Below the pieces are notes generated by a model that saw nothing but the letters and a program-made list of their open reading frames with translations, was not told where the DNA came from and did no database searches. Of a stretch of 64,000 nt of DNA, positions 1 through 8,335 are shown one piece after another (position 1 is the stretch's first letter; the number at the start of each line of letters is the position of its first letter). Source of the stretch: an uncultured Carboxylicivirga sp. (GTDB taxonomy: Bacteria; Bacteroidota; Bacteroidia; Bacteroidales; Marinilabiliaceae); NCBI GenBank assembly GCA_947503525.1, contig CANNEA010000010.1, positions 124,001 to 188,000 of the forward strand, read 5' to 3'. A program made the translations under genes and the position numbers.

Positions 1-2
1 TG

Positions 3-437
3 AAAAACAAGGGTTATTTAAATTATTCGCGAATACCGGTTTATTCAGGAAATGATGAAAACATTACCGGATATGTACTGAGGCAACAAGTGTTTGAAAA
101 TTTAGCTGAAGACAAACACACCTTACAACTGAAAGATATCAAACGCGAAATTATGGTGTTTCCTGACACCACGGTTCTGTATTTTTTATGGGAGAAACTA
201 TTAGAAAAAAAGGAGCATATTGCTTTAATCGTGGATGAATACGGAGGAGTAGATGGGATTGTGACATTGGAGGATGTAATTGAAACCTTACTCGGACTTG
301 AAATTGTTGACGAGAATGACACTGTAACAGATATGCAAAAATATGCTCGGGAAAGATGGAAATCAAGACAAGTAAAACATAACCTGATAGATAAGATTAA
401 CTTGTCTAATAATAAAAACGCTCCTGACAATGACTAA
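3..437 (+). CDS. CBS-domain CorC/HlyC/CNNM-type protein, C-terminal part
   Basis: The reading frame is open from base 3 to the stop at 435-437, so this is the 3' end of a gene that starts outside the window. The visible 144 residues begin with the SRIPVY motif that opens the first CBS repeat of CorC/HlyC (CNNM-like) membrane proteins. A second repeat follows with HIALIVDEYGGVDGIVTLED, the family signature. Such proteins normally carry an N-terminal DUF21 membrane domain and are linked to Mg/Co transport or efflux, with the CBS pair sensing adenine nucleotides. No CorC_HlyC C-terminal domain is visible after the CBS pair; the protein ends in a short basic/polar tail. An in-frame GTG at 90 is an internal codon, not a start. 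Family is clear, transported ion is not. Confidence 0.85.
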   Translation, partial: KNKGYLNYSRIPVYSGNDENITGYVLRQQVFENLAEDKHTLQLKDIKREIMVFPDTTVLYFLWEKLLEKKEHIALIVDEYGGVDGIVTLEDVIETLLGLEIVDENDTVTDMQKYARERWKSRQVKHNLIDKINLSNNKNAPDND

Positions 438-455
438 TAAGCTAGCTTATTAGTC
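432..455. repeat. Perfect 24-bp palindrome over a stop codon
   Basis: Bases 432-443 (GACTAATAAGCT) are followed at 444-455 by their exact reverse complement, with no loop. The palindrome contains the stop codon of the CBS-domain gene (435-437). No T-run follows, so it is not an obvious rho-independent terminator. It could be an operator for the downstream membrane gene, or a strong mRNA 3' hairpin. Confidence 0.8.
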
Positions 456-474
456 GACAAGCTAAATAGAAATT

Positions 475-894
475 ATGAAATTAGATATTAAAGACAGGAA
501 AGTCATTCTTTCTACACTTTGGATATTTGTGACTTTCAATTACGCCTATTGCGATATCTTAAGCTTGATGGATTCATCCTTATTAAAACAATACCTAACA
601 GGTGTTGTTGACGGGCTTGAATTAACCCAAGGGTTTCTATTGTCCGGCGCCATCCTTATGGAGATTCCGATAGCAATGATTTTACTCGCCCGAATCTTAA
701 ATTACAAAGCCAACCGATGGGCAAATATTATTGCTGCATTAATTAAGACCATAGCAATGATTATGACAATGTTTGTTGGCACTCCAAGCATGTATTATCT
801 GTTTTTTGGAAGCATAGAAATTGCTACAACAATTTTTATAATATATTATGCCTTGACCTGGAACAAAGCCGGTGTTAAGTCCGATCATGATTGA
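475..894 (+). CDS. DUF6326-like four-helix membrane protein
   Basis: A 139-residue protein with four hydrophobic segments, at about residues 12-30, 48-72, 80-102 and 106-128, joined by short loops. The second helix ends with a conserved-looking MEIPIAM segment and the third begins after NRWANI. This pattern and length match small membrane proteins annotated as DUF6326 in Bacteroidota; the function of that family is unknown to me. No signal peptidase site is seen, so it should sit in the inner membrane. It lies 37 bases after the CBS-domain gene on the same strand, separated by the 24-bp palindrome. The stop codon lies inside a strong inverted repeat at 878-901. Confidence 0.65.
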   Translation: MKLDIKDRKVILSTLWIFVTFNYAYCDILSLMDSSLLKQYLTGVVDGLELTQGFLLSGAILMEIPIAMILLARILNYKANRWANIIAALIKTIAMIMTMFVGTPSMYYLFFGSIEIATTIFIIYYALTWNKAGVKSDHD

Positions 895-901
895 TCGGAC
901 T
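878..901. terminator. Hairpin between convergent genes
   Basis: AGTCCGATCA (878-887), loop TGAT (888-891), TGATCGGACT (892-901): a perfect 10-bp stem overlapping the stop codon of the DUF6326-like gene. It is placed just before the convergent aldo/keto reductase gene ends. No strong T-run on either strand, so it may act as an RNA 3' stabiliser rather than a classic terminator. Confidence 0.5.
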
Positions 902-918
902 ATGCATTCAATAAACAA

Positions 919-2079
919 TTAAGTTCTTGTTTGTCCAACTGCCTGCAGATTGTCATCCAGTTTTTCTACTGTTTCCATTTGTGATACACAACAGGATAAA
1001 TTCGGATTCTGTAAAGCCCACAGATAAGACTTAGCAAAAACTGACAACTTCTCATCCGGAATGGTTGAGTTTATTTTACCCACGATCCAATCAGGTTTAT
1101 TATCCATAACATATAAACGGGAAACCTTCATTGCAATCAGGCCCATTCCCGATTGCTTAGCCTTATACATTGATGCATCAAGGGCAGCATGATTGGCAAT
1201 GTTGTAGGCAAACATGGCCACATCGTAATAACCCAAATCAATTGCAGCATCCAGATTACCGCTTACATCGTTGTGAAAAGAAAGCGCTGAAGCCCTGATT
1301 AATCCCTTTTGTTTAAATTCAAATAATAATTCTTCGAGTATTTCATCTTTAAGTTCGGGTCCTGCTGCACCATGTGGACAAAACAACACATCGATATAAT
1401 CGGTTTGCAGTCTTTTTAGTGAGCCTTCAATTAGTTGGTAGGCATGTTTTCTGATTTCCTGTTTCCATTCTTTTTTCATGCCATACTTCTGCAGAACAAC
1501 ATGCCATAAATAGGCTGACTTTAATTGTTGTTCCTGTCCATTAAAGTAATTAAAATGATATCCCGGACGCAATACCATTCTTTCCGCCAAAAGTTCATCG
1601 GCTTGTTTCTGCAATTTCTCCTGCTCGCCCGGGGCAAGGCTCTCGAATATCTTTCTTAAATATTTTCCTTTACCATAAGCACTAAGCTTAGTGGTTAAAA
1701 ATACCTTTTCACGATTTCCGCTTTGCTTAAAATAATTCCCAAGGTTCTCTTCCACCTTTCCTTGACCATAGGCAAAAGCACTATCAAAGTAATTGATTCC
1801 TCGCTCAATGCTTGCATCAAGAATAGGATAACTTTCCTCGGTATGATACGGAAAAGTCCCCATACCCAATTCCGAAACCATCATTCCAGTCCTTCCTAAC
1901 ATCCGATAATGCATACCTTGTTGTTTATTTCGCCAGATCGGTTCAATTGCTTTATCTTCATTTTTGTTATTGGGATTTGAATCTGAGGCATTGATTAAAG
2001 CAGGCGCTGAGATGATGCCCAATGATGAAGCCACTGCTTTCTGAATAAATGCCCTGCGTGAATCCTTTTGTTTACTCAT
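919..2079 (-). CDS. Tat-exported aldo/keto reductase
   Basis: 386 residues. The N-terminus has a twin-arginine motif, SRRAFIQK at 7-14, then a hydrophobic stretch ending around residue 31, so export by the Tat system as a folded cofactor-bound enzyme is likely. From residue 58 an aldo/keto reductase fold follows (MLGRTGMMVSELGMGTFPYH). The catalytic tetrad can be placed: Asp99 and Tyr104 in FDSAFAYG, Lys131 in LTTKL, His236 in DVLFCPHG. These enzymes reduce or oxidise carbonyls/alcohols with NADP(H). An insertion of about 60 residues between 140 and 200, with a run of Glu/Gln/Lys, is longer than in standard members. It is a single gene on the minus strand with its own upstream region; substrate unknown. 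Confidence 0.85.
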   Translation of the reverse strand: MSKQKDSRRAFIQKAVASSLGIISAPALINASDSNPNNKNEDKAIEPIWRNKQQGMHYRMLGRTGMMVSELGMGTFPYHTEESYPILDASIERGINYFDSAFAYGQGKVEENLGNYFKQSGNREKVFLTTKLSAYGKGKYLRKIFESLAPGEQEKLQKQADELLAERMVLRPGYHFNYFNGQEQQLKSAYLWHVVLQKYGMKKEWKQEIRKHAYQLIEGSLKRLQTDYIDVLFCPHGAAGPELKDEILEELLFEFKQKGLIRASALSFHNDVSGNLDAAIDLGYYDVAMFAYNIANHAALDASMYKAKQSGMGLIAMKVSRLYVMDNKPDWIVGKINSTIPDEKLSVFAKSYLWALQNPNLSCCVSQMETVEKLDDNLQAVGQTRT

Positions 2080-2289
2080 AATAGATAGAGCTTAAGGTAA
2101 ATTGGAATTATTGAATTCGTGAAATATCTAAAGAGTAACATGATGGTAGTATCAATGTTCATGAATTTTATAAACTTATCAGGAGAAGCCGAATGGCCTA
2201 TAATTTATGAGCCATATTTCATACAAACTTGCACGCCAAATTGAACAGATTGCTTTTATTAAAGGTTATAATAGTTAAATGCATAAGTG

Positions 2290-2997
2290 ATGACAAGTAA
2301 AGAGATTCTGAAAGAACTTGAAGGATATGGCAATGAAGGCACCAAGTCAGTATTAATTAAACATGGCGCCAAAGAGCCCTTTTTTGGGGTTAAGGTTCAA
2401 GACTTAAAGAAAATACTAAAGAAGACCAAAAAGAATCATCAACTCTCATTAGAATTATATGCCACCGGTAATTCCGATGCCATGTATCTGGCCGGTTTAA
2501 TGGCCGATGAAAAACAAATAACCGAGGAACAGTTAGACGAATGGGTAGAACAAGCCTATTGGTATTACTTAAGCGAATATGCGGTGGCCTGGGTTGCTGC
2601 TGAAACGCCTTATGGCTTTGAACTTGGCCTTAAATGGATTGAATCAGATAAGGAAAACATTGCCTCTGCCGGATGGGCGACTTTGGCTTATTATTCATCC
2701 GTGAATACCGATGAGAATATAGACATTAAGGCTTATACTCAATTATTAAACACTGTAAAGAATAACATCCACAGTGCTCTCAATCGTGTGAGATATACAA
2801 TGAATGGTTTTGTAATTGCAGTTGGCACTTATATACAAAGTCTTACTGAGGCTTCAAAAGAAGTGGCAGAAGCCATTGGTAAAGTTAATGTGGACGTTGG
2901 CGGCACAGCATGTAAAGTTCCTCTTGCTACTGTCTATATCGACAAAATAATTGCAAAGGATAAAGTTGGCAAAAAACGCAAAACCGCCAGGTGCTAA
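2290..2997 (+). CDS. DNA alkylation repair protein (AlkD-like HEAT repeat)
   Basis: 235 residues read from ATG at 2290; a GTG directly before it (2287) would add one residue and is less likely. The protein is helical throughout, with the family opening KEILKELEGYGNEGTKSVLIKHGA and the GVKVQDLKKI motif, as in DNA alkylation repair proteins related to AlkD. AlkD-type enzymes are HEAT-like glycosylases that remove cationic alkylated bases without flipping the base. The tryptophan and aspartate typical of the AlkD active site are not clearly placed here (AVAWVAAETPYG is a candidate segment), so activity is inferred only from family. The C-terminus is basic (KVGKKRKTARC). It is a monocistronic gene ending in a small hairpin, GGTGC-TAAAA-GCACC at 2990-3004. 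Confidence 0.75.
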   Translation: MTSKEILKELEGYGNEGTKSVLIKHGAKEPFFGVKVQDLKKILKKTKKNHQLSLELYATGNSDAMYLAGLMADEKQITEEQLDEWVEQAYWYYLSEYAVAWVAAETPYGFELGLKWIESDKENIASAGWATLAYYSSVNTDENIDIKAYTQLLNTVKNNIHSALNRVRYTMNGFVIAVGTYIQSLTEASKEVAEAIGKVNVDVGGTACKVPLATVYIDKIIAKDKVGKKRKTARC

Positions 2998-3055
2998 AAG
3001 CACCAGAATTATAAATCTGCCCTTTAAAAATATAAATAAGTGAACTGACAGGGAG

Positions 3056-4303
3056 CTATTTAAATATGGTATCTACTAAGTCCTCCGCAAAATCTTCCTT
3101 ATTCATTTGTTCGGCCATTTGTGAGACTTTCGTTTTATAGCTTTCGTTAGTATATAAATCCAGAATAGTTGTATCCAGCCAATCAGAATTGAGCTTTCCT
3201 ATTTTAATTCCTTCAGGTCCTAAACCTCTTTCCTTAATAAGTTTATTCCAGATAAACTGATCAATAATATGTGGGATTATTAATGACGGACAAGCATATT
3301 TGATGGCCATATGAGTAGTACCTGATCCGCCATGATGAATAGCGGCATATACTTTAGGCAACAACCAATCATATGGAATTTGCGATACAAAATGAATCAA
3401 TTGCTTATCGTAATTTTTCAATTCCACTAATCCACCGGCCGAGGTATTAATAACAGCAGGGATATTATGCCTTTGAAGTATATCAACAAACAGTTTGGTT
3501 TTCTCCTCAGGATAAGGATTGGTCATGCTACCAAATGTGATCAACAATACCTTTGAATGACGATTAAGAAAAGCCTTAAGCTCTTCTCCCGGTTTCCATT
3601 CCCTTGCTTTATTTCGTTCGTGATAGCCTAATACCTGTATGTTTTTAGGCCAGTAATCAGGGCGAGGTAGTAATTGTGGCGAAATGGTATAAATAACTTT
3701 ATGCTCCTTTAAGGCATTTTTCGTTTGCTGCTTATTTACAGTTTTAATTTTCAGCTGCCTCACAGATGACTGTATTGCCTGTAGCAAACCCCAATCGGCT
3801 AATTTATACGTTAGCTTATTAATGGTATTACCAAAGTTTTTATTAAATCCGATATGCGCATGTCCTTTGATAAAATGAAGATAAGGAACCGGGCTAACAA
3901 AAACCGTTTTACCCGGATGGCTCACTTCCCAAATTACGGGATACATCGCTTTACCATTATGAATAATAATATCGGGCTGCTCCTGCTCTACAATTTCAAA
4001 TTGCTTTTGAACCAAGCCCTCATTAATTGTTTTTTGTTGTCCTGCTAGCTTTACAAAGGCCATAAATTTTTTAAAAGCCGAGCCGCCGGATCCCAGGGCT
4101 AACTTCCCGGTTTCGCTTTCCAGCATATGAATAAATTCTGGTCCCAATGAAAAAAACGGCATTTCCGATTCTTCCGATAACTTTTGAAATTGTTCCGGAA
4201 AGGCACATATCACTTCGTGTCCGCGTGCTTTTAATAATTCACCAATGGCTAAAAAAGGTTCCATGTCTCCGCGTGTCCCAATCGAAGTCAAAAGTATTTT
4301 CAT
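3056..4303 (-). CDS. GT1-family glycosyltransferase (UGT/MGT-like)
   Basis: 415 residues with the two Rossmann-like domains of a GT-B enzyme. The N-terminus carries the glycine-rich acceptor-side motif SIGTRGDMEPFLAIG (7-21) shared with sterol/macrolide/flavonoid glucosyltransferases and GT28. The C-terminal half has the nucleotide-sugar site HHGGSGTTHMAIK at about 322-335, followed by PHIIDQFIWNKLI, the usual place for the acidic/Gln sugar-contacting residues. This family transfers hexose from UDP-sugar to small hydrophobic acceptors such as lipids, carotenoids or antibiotics. No signal or membrane helix is seen, so it should be cytoplasmic or peripheral at the membrane. It is not next to pathway genes, so the acceptor cannot be named. 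Confidence 0.8.
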   Translation of the reverse strand: MKILLTSIGTRGDMEPFLAIGELLKARGHEVICAFPEQFQKLSEESEMPFFSLGPEFIHMLESETGKLALGSGGSAFKKFMAFVKLAGQQKTINEGLVQKQFEIVEQEQPDIIIHNGKAMYPVIWEVSHPGKTVFVSPVPYLHFIKGHAHIGFNKNFGNTINKLTYKLADWGLLQAIQSSVRQLKIKTVNKQQTKNALKEHKVIYTISPQLLPRPDYWPKNIQVLGYHERNKAREWKPGEELKAFLNRHSKVLLITFGSMTNPYPEEKTKLFVDILQRHNIPAVINTSAGGLVELKNYDKQLIHFVSQIPYDWLLPKVYAAIHHGGSGTTHMAIKYACPSLIIPHIIDQFIWNKLIKERGLGPEGIKIGKLNSDWLDTTILDLYTNESYKTKVSQMAEQMNKEDFAEDLVDTIFK

Positions 4304-4352
4304 ATTGTCCTTGTAAAATATATGGAGGAAAGTAACAAAGATTATTCCTTAA

Positions 4353-4820
4353 TCAGTCTAAGAAAACTGTTTTATTCAATCTCATATGTAAGATGGGATA
4401 GGCTTTGCCGCTTGAGTCTAATTCGGAACGCTTATACACTTCAAAACCAAATTTTCGATAAAACTCCAGAGCCTGTGTATTGTCTTCATTAACATCAACC
4501 TTATTGACATTAAATTCATTAATGGAATACAATAATAAAGCTTTACCTCTTCCTTTACCACGTTCGTTGGGATGAATAAAAAGCATTTCCAGATTTTGCT
4601 CCGCCACACCCAAAAAACCAATAATTTCTCGCTTAGTATTTCGCAAACATCTCAATTCTACAGCATCTAAATAAGTATTTAGAATAAGAGGTTTAAAGAA
4701 AGCTATGTCTTCTTCCTTTAAAAAATGATGGGTGGCTCTGACCGAGGCTTCCCAAAGCTCCACTAATGTCGGATATTCTTCTTTTTGTACTTTATCAATC
4801 TGATTTGTCATTGGCTCCAT
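4353..4820 (-). CDS. GNAT-family N-acetyltransferase
   Basis: 155 residues with the GNAT order of motifs: an N-terminal helix pair, a central strand (EIIGFLGVAEQ), strand beta-4 (LEMLFIHP), and the acetyl-CoA pyrophosphate loop RGKGRGKA at about 87-94, then NEDNTQALEFYRKFGFEVY near the end. It transfers an acetyl group from acetyl-CoA to an amine of unknown identity. Starts at Met1 (4820) or Met4 (4811) are both possible. It lies 49 bases downstream of no partner gene; the convergent/adjacent glycosyltransferase is on the same strand further on but with a gap, so an operon is possible but not shown. Confidence 0.85.
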   Translation of the reverse strand: MEPMTNQIDKVQKEEYPTLVELWEASVRATHHFLKEEDIAFFKPLILNTYLDAVELRCLRNTKREIIGFLGVAEQNLEMLFIHPNERGKGRGKALLLYSINEFNVNKVDVNEDNTQALEFYRKFGFEVYKRSELDSSGKAYPILHMRLNKTVFLD

Positions 4821-4912
4821 TGCTAATCAATCTCAATAAATTGATTCTTACATCTAATACAACAAAGCTAAACAACTTACCTTAATCGCAGATCATTGGA
4901 GTAAGAAATAGA

Positions 4913-6055
4913 TTAAGCTTTTGACACATCCCTTCCACTAACTTTAAAGAAGTGCATGCGTTGACTCAGCTCATCTGCTTTTATTTTTAATTCTTTGGCT
5001 CTACGAGACATTTCATCTGCCGAAGAGGCATTCTTTTGAGTTTCACCATTTAATAACTGTATGGAGTTATTTATTTGAATAGCTCCCTCGTTTTGCTCCT
5101 TGCTGTTGGCATGTATCTCCTGAATCAAATTTGATGTAGCCTGCATTAATGGAATGGAGGACTTCAATAATTCAATAGCTACTTCCGATTGCTCACTTCC
5201 ACTCTTTGAAACTTCTTCAATTTCGTTGGCAGCAACCTTACTTCTTTCAGCTAACTTTCTTACTTCTTTGGCGACTACAGAAAATCCTCGTCCGTGTTCA
5301 CCTGCTCTGGCGGCTTCTACTGAAGCGTTAAGCGCCAATATATTGGTTTGTTCGGCTATGTCATTAATAACTTTAATCTTTTCGGCAATGTCTAACATTG
5401 AAGATAAGGCCACCATGGCCGAATTATTTCCTTTTTCAACAGCAGAATTAGCTTCCATTGCAATCTTCTCTGTTTTCTGAGAATTCTCAGTACTCTGATC
5501 AATATTCGCCACCATTTCTTCCATTGAAGATGAGATTTCTTCCAAAGAAGAAGCCTGATTGGTAGCCGAATTGGATATGTTGTTAACGCTTTTGTTCAGA
5601 CCTCCTCCGATATCATTTAAATCATCGGCGCTATCATCAATCTTGTTAACCACCTCGCCAAAAACTGCTATTATCTTAACTATGGAACGCTGAATATCTC
5701 CAATTTCATCATCCTTAGTAATTCGACTTTTCCCGGACTCAATACTTAAATCACCTGATGCAATTACCTCAAGATCGCCACAAGTCTTTTTTAAGGGATA
5801 CTTTACAATTCGGCTGGTGATAAAAACGAAAACAAATGTAATTCCAACAGTTACTACAAACGCAAGTGGATATGGGTATACATCCGCAAAATTCTCCCCA
5901 AATCGTGTATTTATAACCACCAACATGATATTGATTCCCCAGAGGGTTCCTATCTGAAAGAAAATACTCTTTTTAAAAACTGTCTTTAAAATAAAAACTA
6001 GTGCAATTGTACCTCCAATTAAGGTTATAATCGCTTTCAGAATAATAGGATTCAT
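4913..6055 (-). CDS. Methyl-accepting chemotaxis protein without periplasmic sensor
   Basis: 380 residues. Three hydrophobic segments fill the first 82 residues (about 5-25, 32-50, 62-82) with only short loops, so there is no separate ligand-binding domain. A HAMP-like stretch follows (about 83-135, ending [10 protein letters not shown]). The cytoplasmic coiled coil contains the conserved tip that contacts CheA/Che[19 protein letters not shown], and then [18 protein letters not shown]. It should work as a membrane-embedded signal transducer in a chemosensory or related pathway; no che genes are in the window. Gene is isolated, with 265 bases upstream before the radical SAM gene. The signal sensed is unknown; redox, light or membrane state would fit the absence of a periplasmic domain. 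Confidence 0.85.
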   Translation of the reverse strand: MNPIILKAIITLIGGTIALVFILKTVFKKSIFFQIGTLWGINIMLVVINTRFGENFADVYPYPLAFVVTVGITFVFVFITSRIVKYPLKKTCGDLEVIASGDLSIESGKSRITKDDEIGDIQRSIVKIIAVFGEVVNKIDDSADDLNDIGGGLNKSVNNISNSATNQASSLEEISSSMEEMVANIDQSTENSQKTEKIAMEANSAVEKGNNSAMVALSSMLDIAEKIKVINDIAEQTNILALNASVEAARAGEHGRGFSVVAKEVRKLAERSKVAANEIEEVSKSGSEQSEVAIELLKSSIPLMQATSNLIQEIHANSKEQNEGAIQINNSIQLLNGETQKNASSADEMSRRAKELKIKADELSQRMHFFKVSGRDVSKA

Positions 6056-6320
6056 CCTAACACATGTTTTGCTTTTGCCCTTGCTATTTCAATAATTTGC
6101 AACGAGCAAAAACTAATTTATAAAAAATATAGTCTGGATAGTGATGTTTTGACGGTTTCCTAAAAAACCTAAAACAATGTACGTCAGGCTTGCCAACAAG
6201 TTTCAAATAATGGCATTTTATTAATCACTCTTATTTATAATATGCCTCGATATTTAGTTTGCTGATTACTAAAAAACGATTGATCTTGTTTATGGAAAAT
6301 AAACTGAAGGTGCAAGCACT

Positions 6321-8153
6321 TTACACTTCAAGCAGCGAAATAATATTGGAATAATCCGCATTGCAATAAATCAGATAACTTTGTTTAAGATTAGCTAATA
6401 TCTCCTTTAACCTCTCTTCAGATAGATCTTTGAACCTGGCTCTCATCTCACTAAATAAATCATCAAATTCCACCACCTGCTTTTCTGTTGCCTTCAATAC
6501 AAATGCGTATTCAGCTTCACCAAAAACAATATTTTCAATCTCCTCATCATTGCAATATTCGGTATAATAATACACACCATTATATTCCTGCAGCTTGTAG
6601 GTAAAACGATGTGTTTTATAATACGTTTCCACATCAATCAATTTATCCCATTCGCGCTCATTGCCCGGAATATCTCGTCTATATCGAAACAAATGAAAAC
6701 GATCATCATGCTTAGAAAAGCTTTCCGGTAATAGATATGACAGATCATCACTATTATAATTCCCTAATTCCTGATCAGGCATCAACTTATAATATTTCGA
6801 CATGGAAGAAAGGACCAGACTTACATAGTCATGTGAGAATTTAATCACCGGATCTCCATAATAGAATCGCAAGTAATGAAGATTGTCGATACACTCCTGA
6901 ACATCCTCTTCCGTTTCGCCCGGCACATGTTTGATGACATTAACCACCGGATTAATTCCGTTCTTTAAGGCATATTTAATAAAAAAGGCATTGTCCGAAA
7001 AAGTATTGCTCTTGTTCATCTTCGCGAGCAAAACATCTGATAGTCCGTCATAACCGATAAATAAATTCTTAAAACCAGCTATGGCCATCTTCTCCATCAA
7101 TTCTGCACTATAATATGAATTAGGAATTATCTCTGCCCAAAATGAAAAATCTTCTTCACTTCGGTAACGCAAATCAATTATCAAATCCAGGAGACGTTCG
7201 AAATGTTTGAGGCTGCCAAATGTATCGCTATCCACAAATGTAAAAGTATTGAGCCCATATTGTTGATGCACTTGTTCAATTTCTTTCACTACACATTCCG
7301 GACTTCTGGCTCGAAGCTTATAGCCCTGGTTAAAGTCGCAAAAATTGCAGCGATGCCAGTGGCATGAGCGAATCGAATTAATTGGTATACTAATCAGGTC
7401 CTTGTCTTCACACTCAGGAAAGGATGAAAAATAATCTTCGTAATCAGGATAGATATAGTTTTCAAAGTCGAGGTATTGACTTTGATTGGATGAGGACTGT
7501 TTCAACCCTTCAGCTGCTCGATAAATCAATCGTGGAACAAGAGATAAATCCGGATCATCCTTTTTTAATTGATGTGTTAACTCCAGTAAAGGATATTCAC
7601 CTTCCCCCCAGCTTGCATAATCAAAGGCAGAACATACCTTCATAGCTTCACGAGCTACCTTCTCCCCTCCAAATCCACCAACAATAATTTTCACATGTGG
7701 GGCCTGCTTTTTGACTTCCTCAGCCATGATCATTCCCGGAATCCATTGATTGTATTTTGCGGTAATCCCAAACAAAGTGATTATACTAAAATCAATGCTT
7801 TTAATTTCCTCCGTAATCGTTGATATGATTTCCTCCTTTTTTTCTGCTAAAAAATCGGAATAATAATCCGGATCGGTACTTTTAAACTCCGGGCTCATTT
7901 TTTGAAGTAAGGAAACAATGCGCCTGTTGCCTCTCTCATTTCCATCACGATCATTTAGAATGGACAAAAAAGGAAGCAAACGAATTTCCGTATCTTCACT
8001 ATCGGTATACTCTGCCATCACCGACAAACAGAAATTCCAATACTTGACATTAGTTTCCACACCATTGCTTTCCATAAACTTCTTTAGAATAGAAAGTGAG
8101 ATAGATGGACTATACACATCGGCTGGTGGTAAACAATTTAAAAGTATTTGCAT
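6321..8153 (-). CDS. B12-binding radical SAM protein with CX4CX2C cluster motif
   Basis: 610 residues. Residues about 1-200 form a cobalamin-binding-like domain, with the glycine-rich end VKIIVGGFGGEKVAREAM and WGEGEYPLLEL. The radical SAM domain starts near 260; the 4Fe-4S cysteines are Cys264, Cys269 and Cys272 in SCHWHRCNFC. The spacing CX4CX2C is one residue longer than the usual CX3CX2C. A C-terminal region of about 150 residues (from 450) resembles the tail found in peptide-modifying B12 radical SAM proteins, including FRYRRDIPGNEREWDKLIDVETYYKTH, shortened here to its key words. No precursor peptide gene was found within 300 bases on either side. It is a lone gene, so substrate (peptide, lipid or other) is open. 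Confidence 0.75.
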   Translation of the reverse strand: MQILLNCLPPADVYSPSISLSILKKFMESNGVETNVKYWNFCLSVMAEYTDSEDTEIRLLPFLSILNDRDGNERGNRRIVSLLQKMSPEFKSTDPDYYSDFLAEKKEEIISTITEEIKSIDFSIITLFGITAKYNQWIPGMIMAEEVKKQAPHVKIIVGGFGGEKVAREAMKVCSAFDYASWGEGEYPLLELTHQLKKDDPDLSLVPRLIYRAAEGLKQSSSNQSQYLDFENYIYPDYEDYFSSFPECEDKDLISIPINSIRSCHWHRCNFCDFNQGYKLRARSPECVVKEIEQVHQQYGLNTFTFVDSDTFGSLKHFERLLDLIIDLRYRSEEDFSFWAEIIPNSYYSAELMEKMAIAGFKNLFIGYDGLSDVLLAKMNKSNTFSDNAFFIKYALKNGINPVVNVIKHVPGETEEDVQECIDNLHYLRFYYGDPVIKFSHDYVSLVLSSMSKYYKLMPDQELGNYNSDDLSYLLPESFSKHDDRFHLFRYRRDIPGNEREWDKLIDVETYYKTHRFTYKLQEYNGVYYYTEYCNDEEIENIVFGEAEYAFVLKATEKQVVEFDDLFSEMRARFKDLSEERLKEILANLKQSYLIYCNADYSNIISLLEV

Positions 8154-8335
8154 TAGTCTGAATTAAGATGATAGGCCTTTACTGCCGCCTTTTTCATAAA
8201 CAAAAGTAGGAAAGTTAATTCCTATACTTGTCCTAAGGAAAAGAAAATGTTTATTTTGCCTTAGTTTATACGGGTTTCTTTAAGCAATTATTCAGCGAAT
8301 TAATAAAAAGAGCTCGATTCATTTATACGGTTACG

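Noticed and set aside
6056-6320. RiPP precursor peptide for the B12 radical SAM enzyme
   Set aside because: Only frames under 15 codons occur on the gene's strand here and none has a leader/core appearance.
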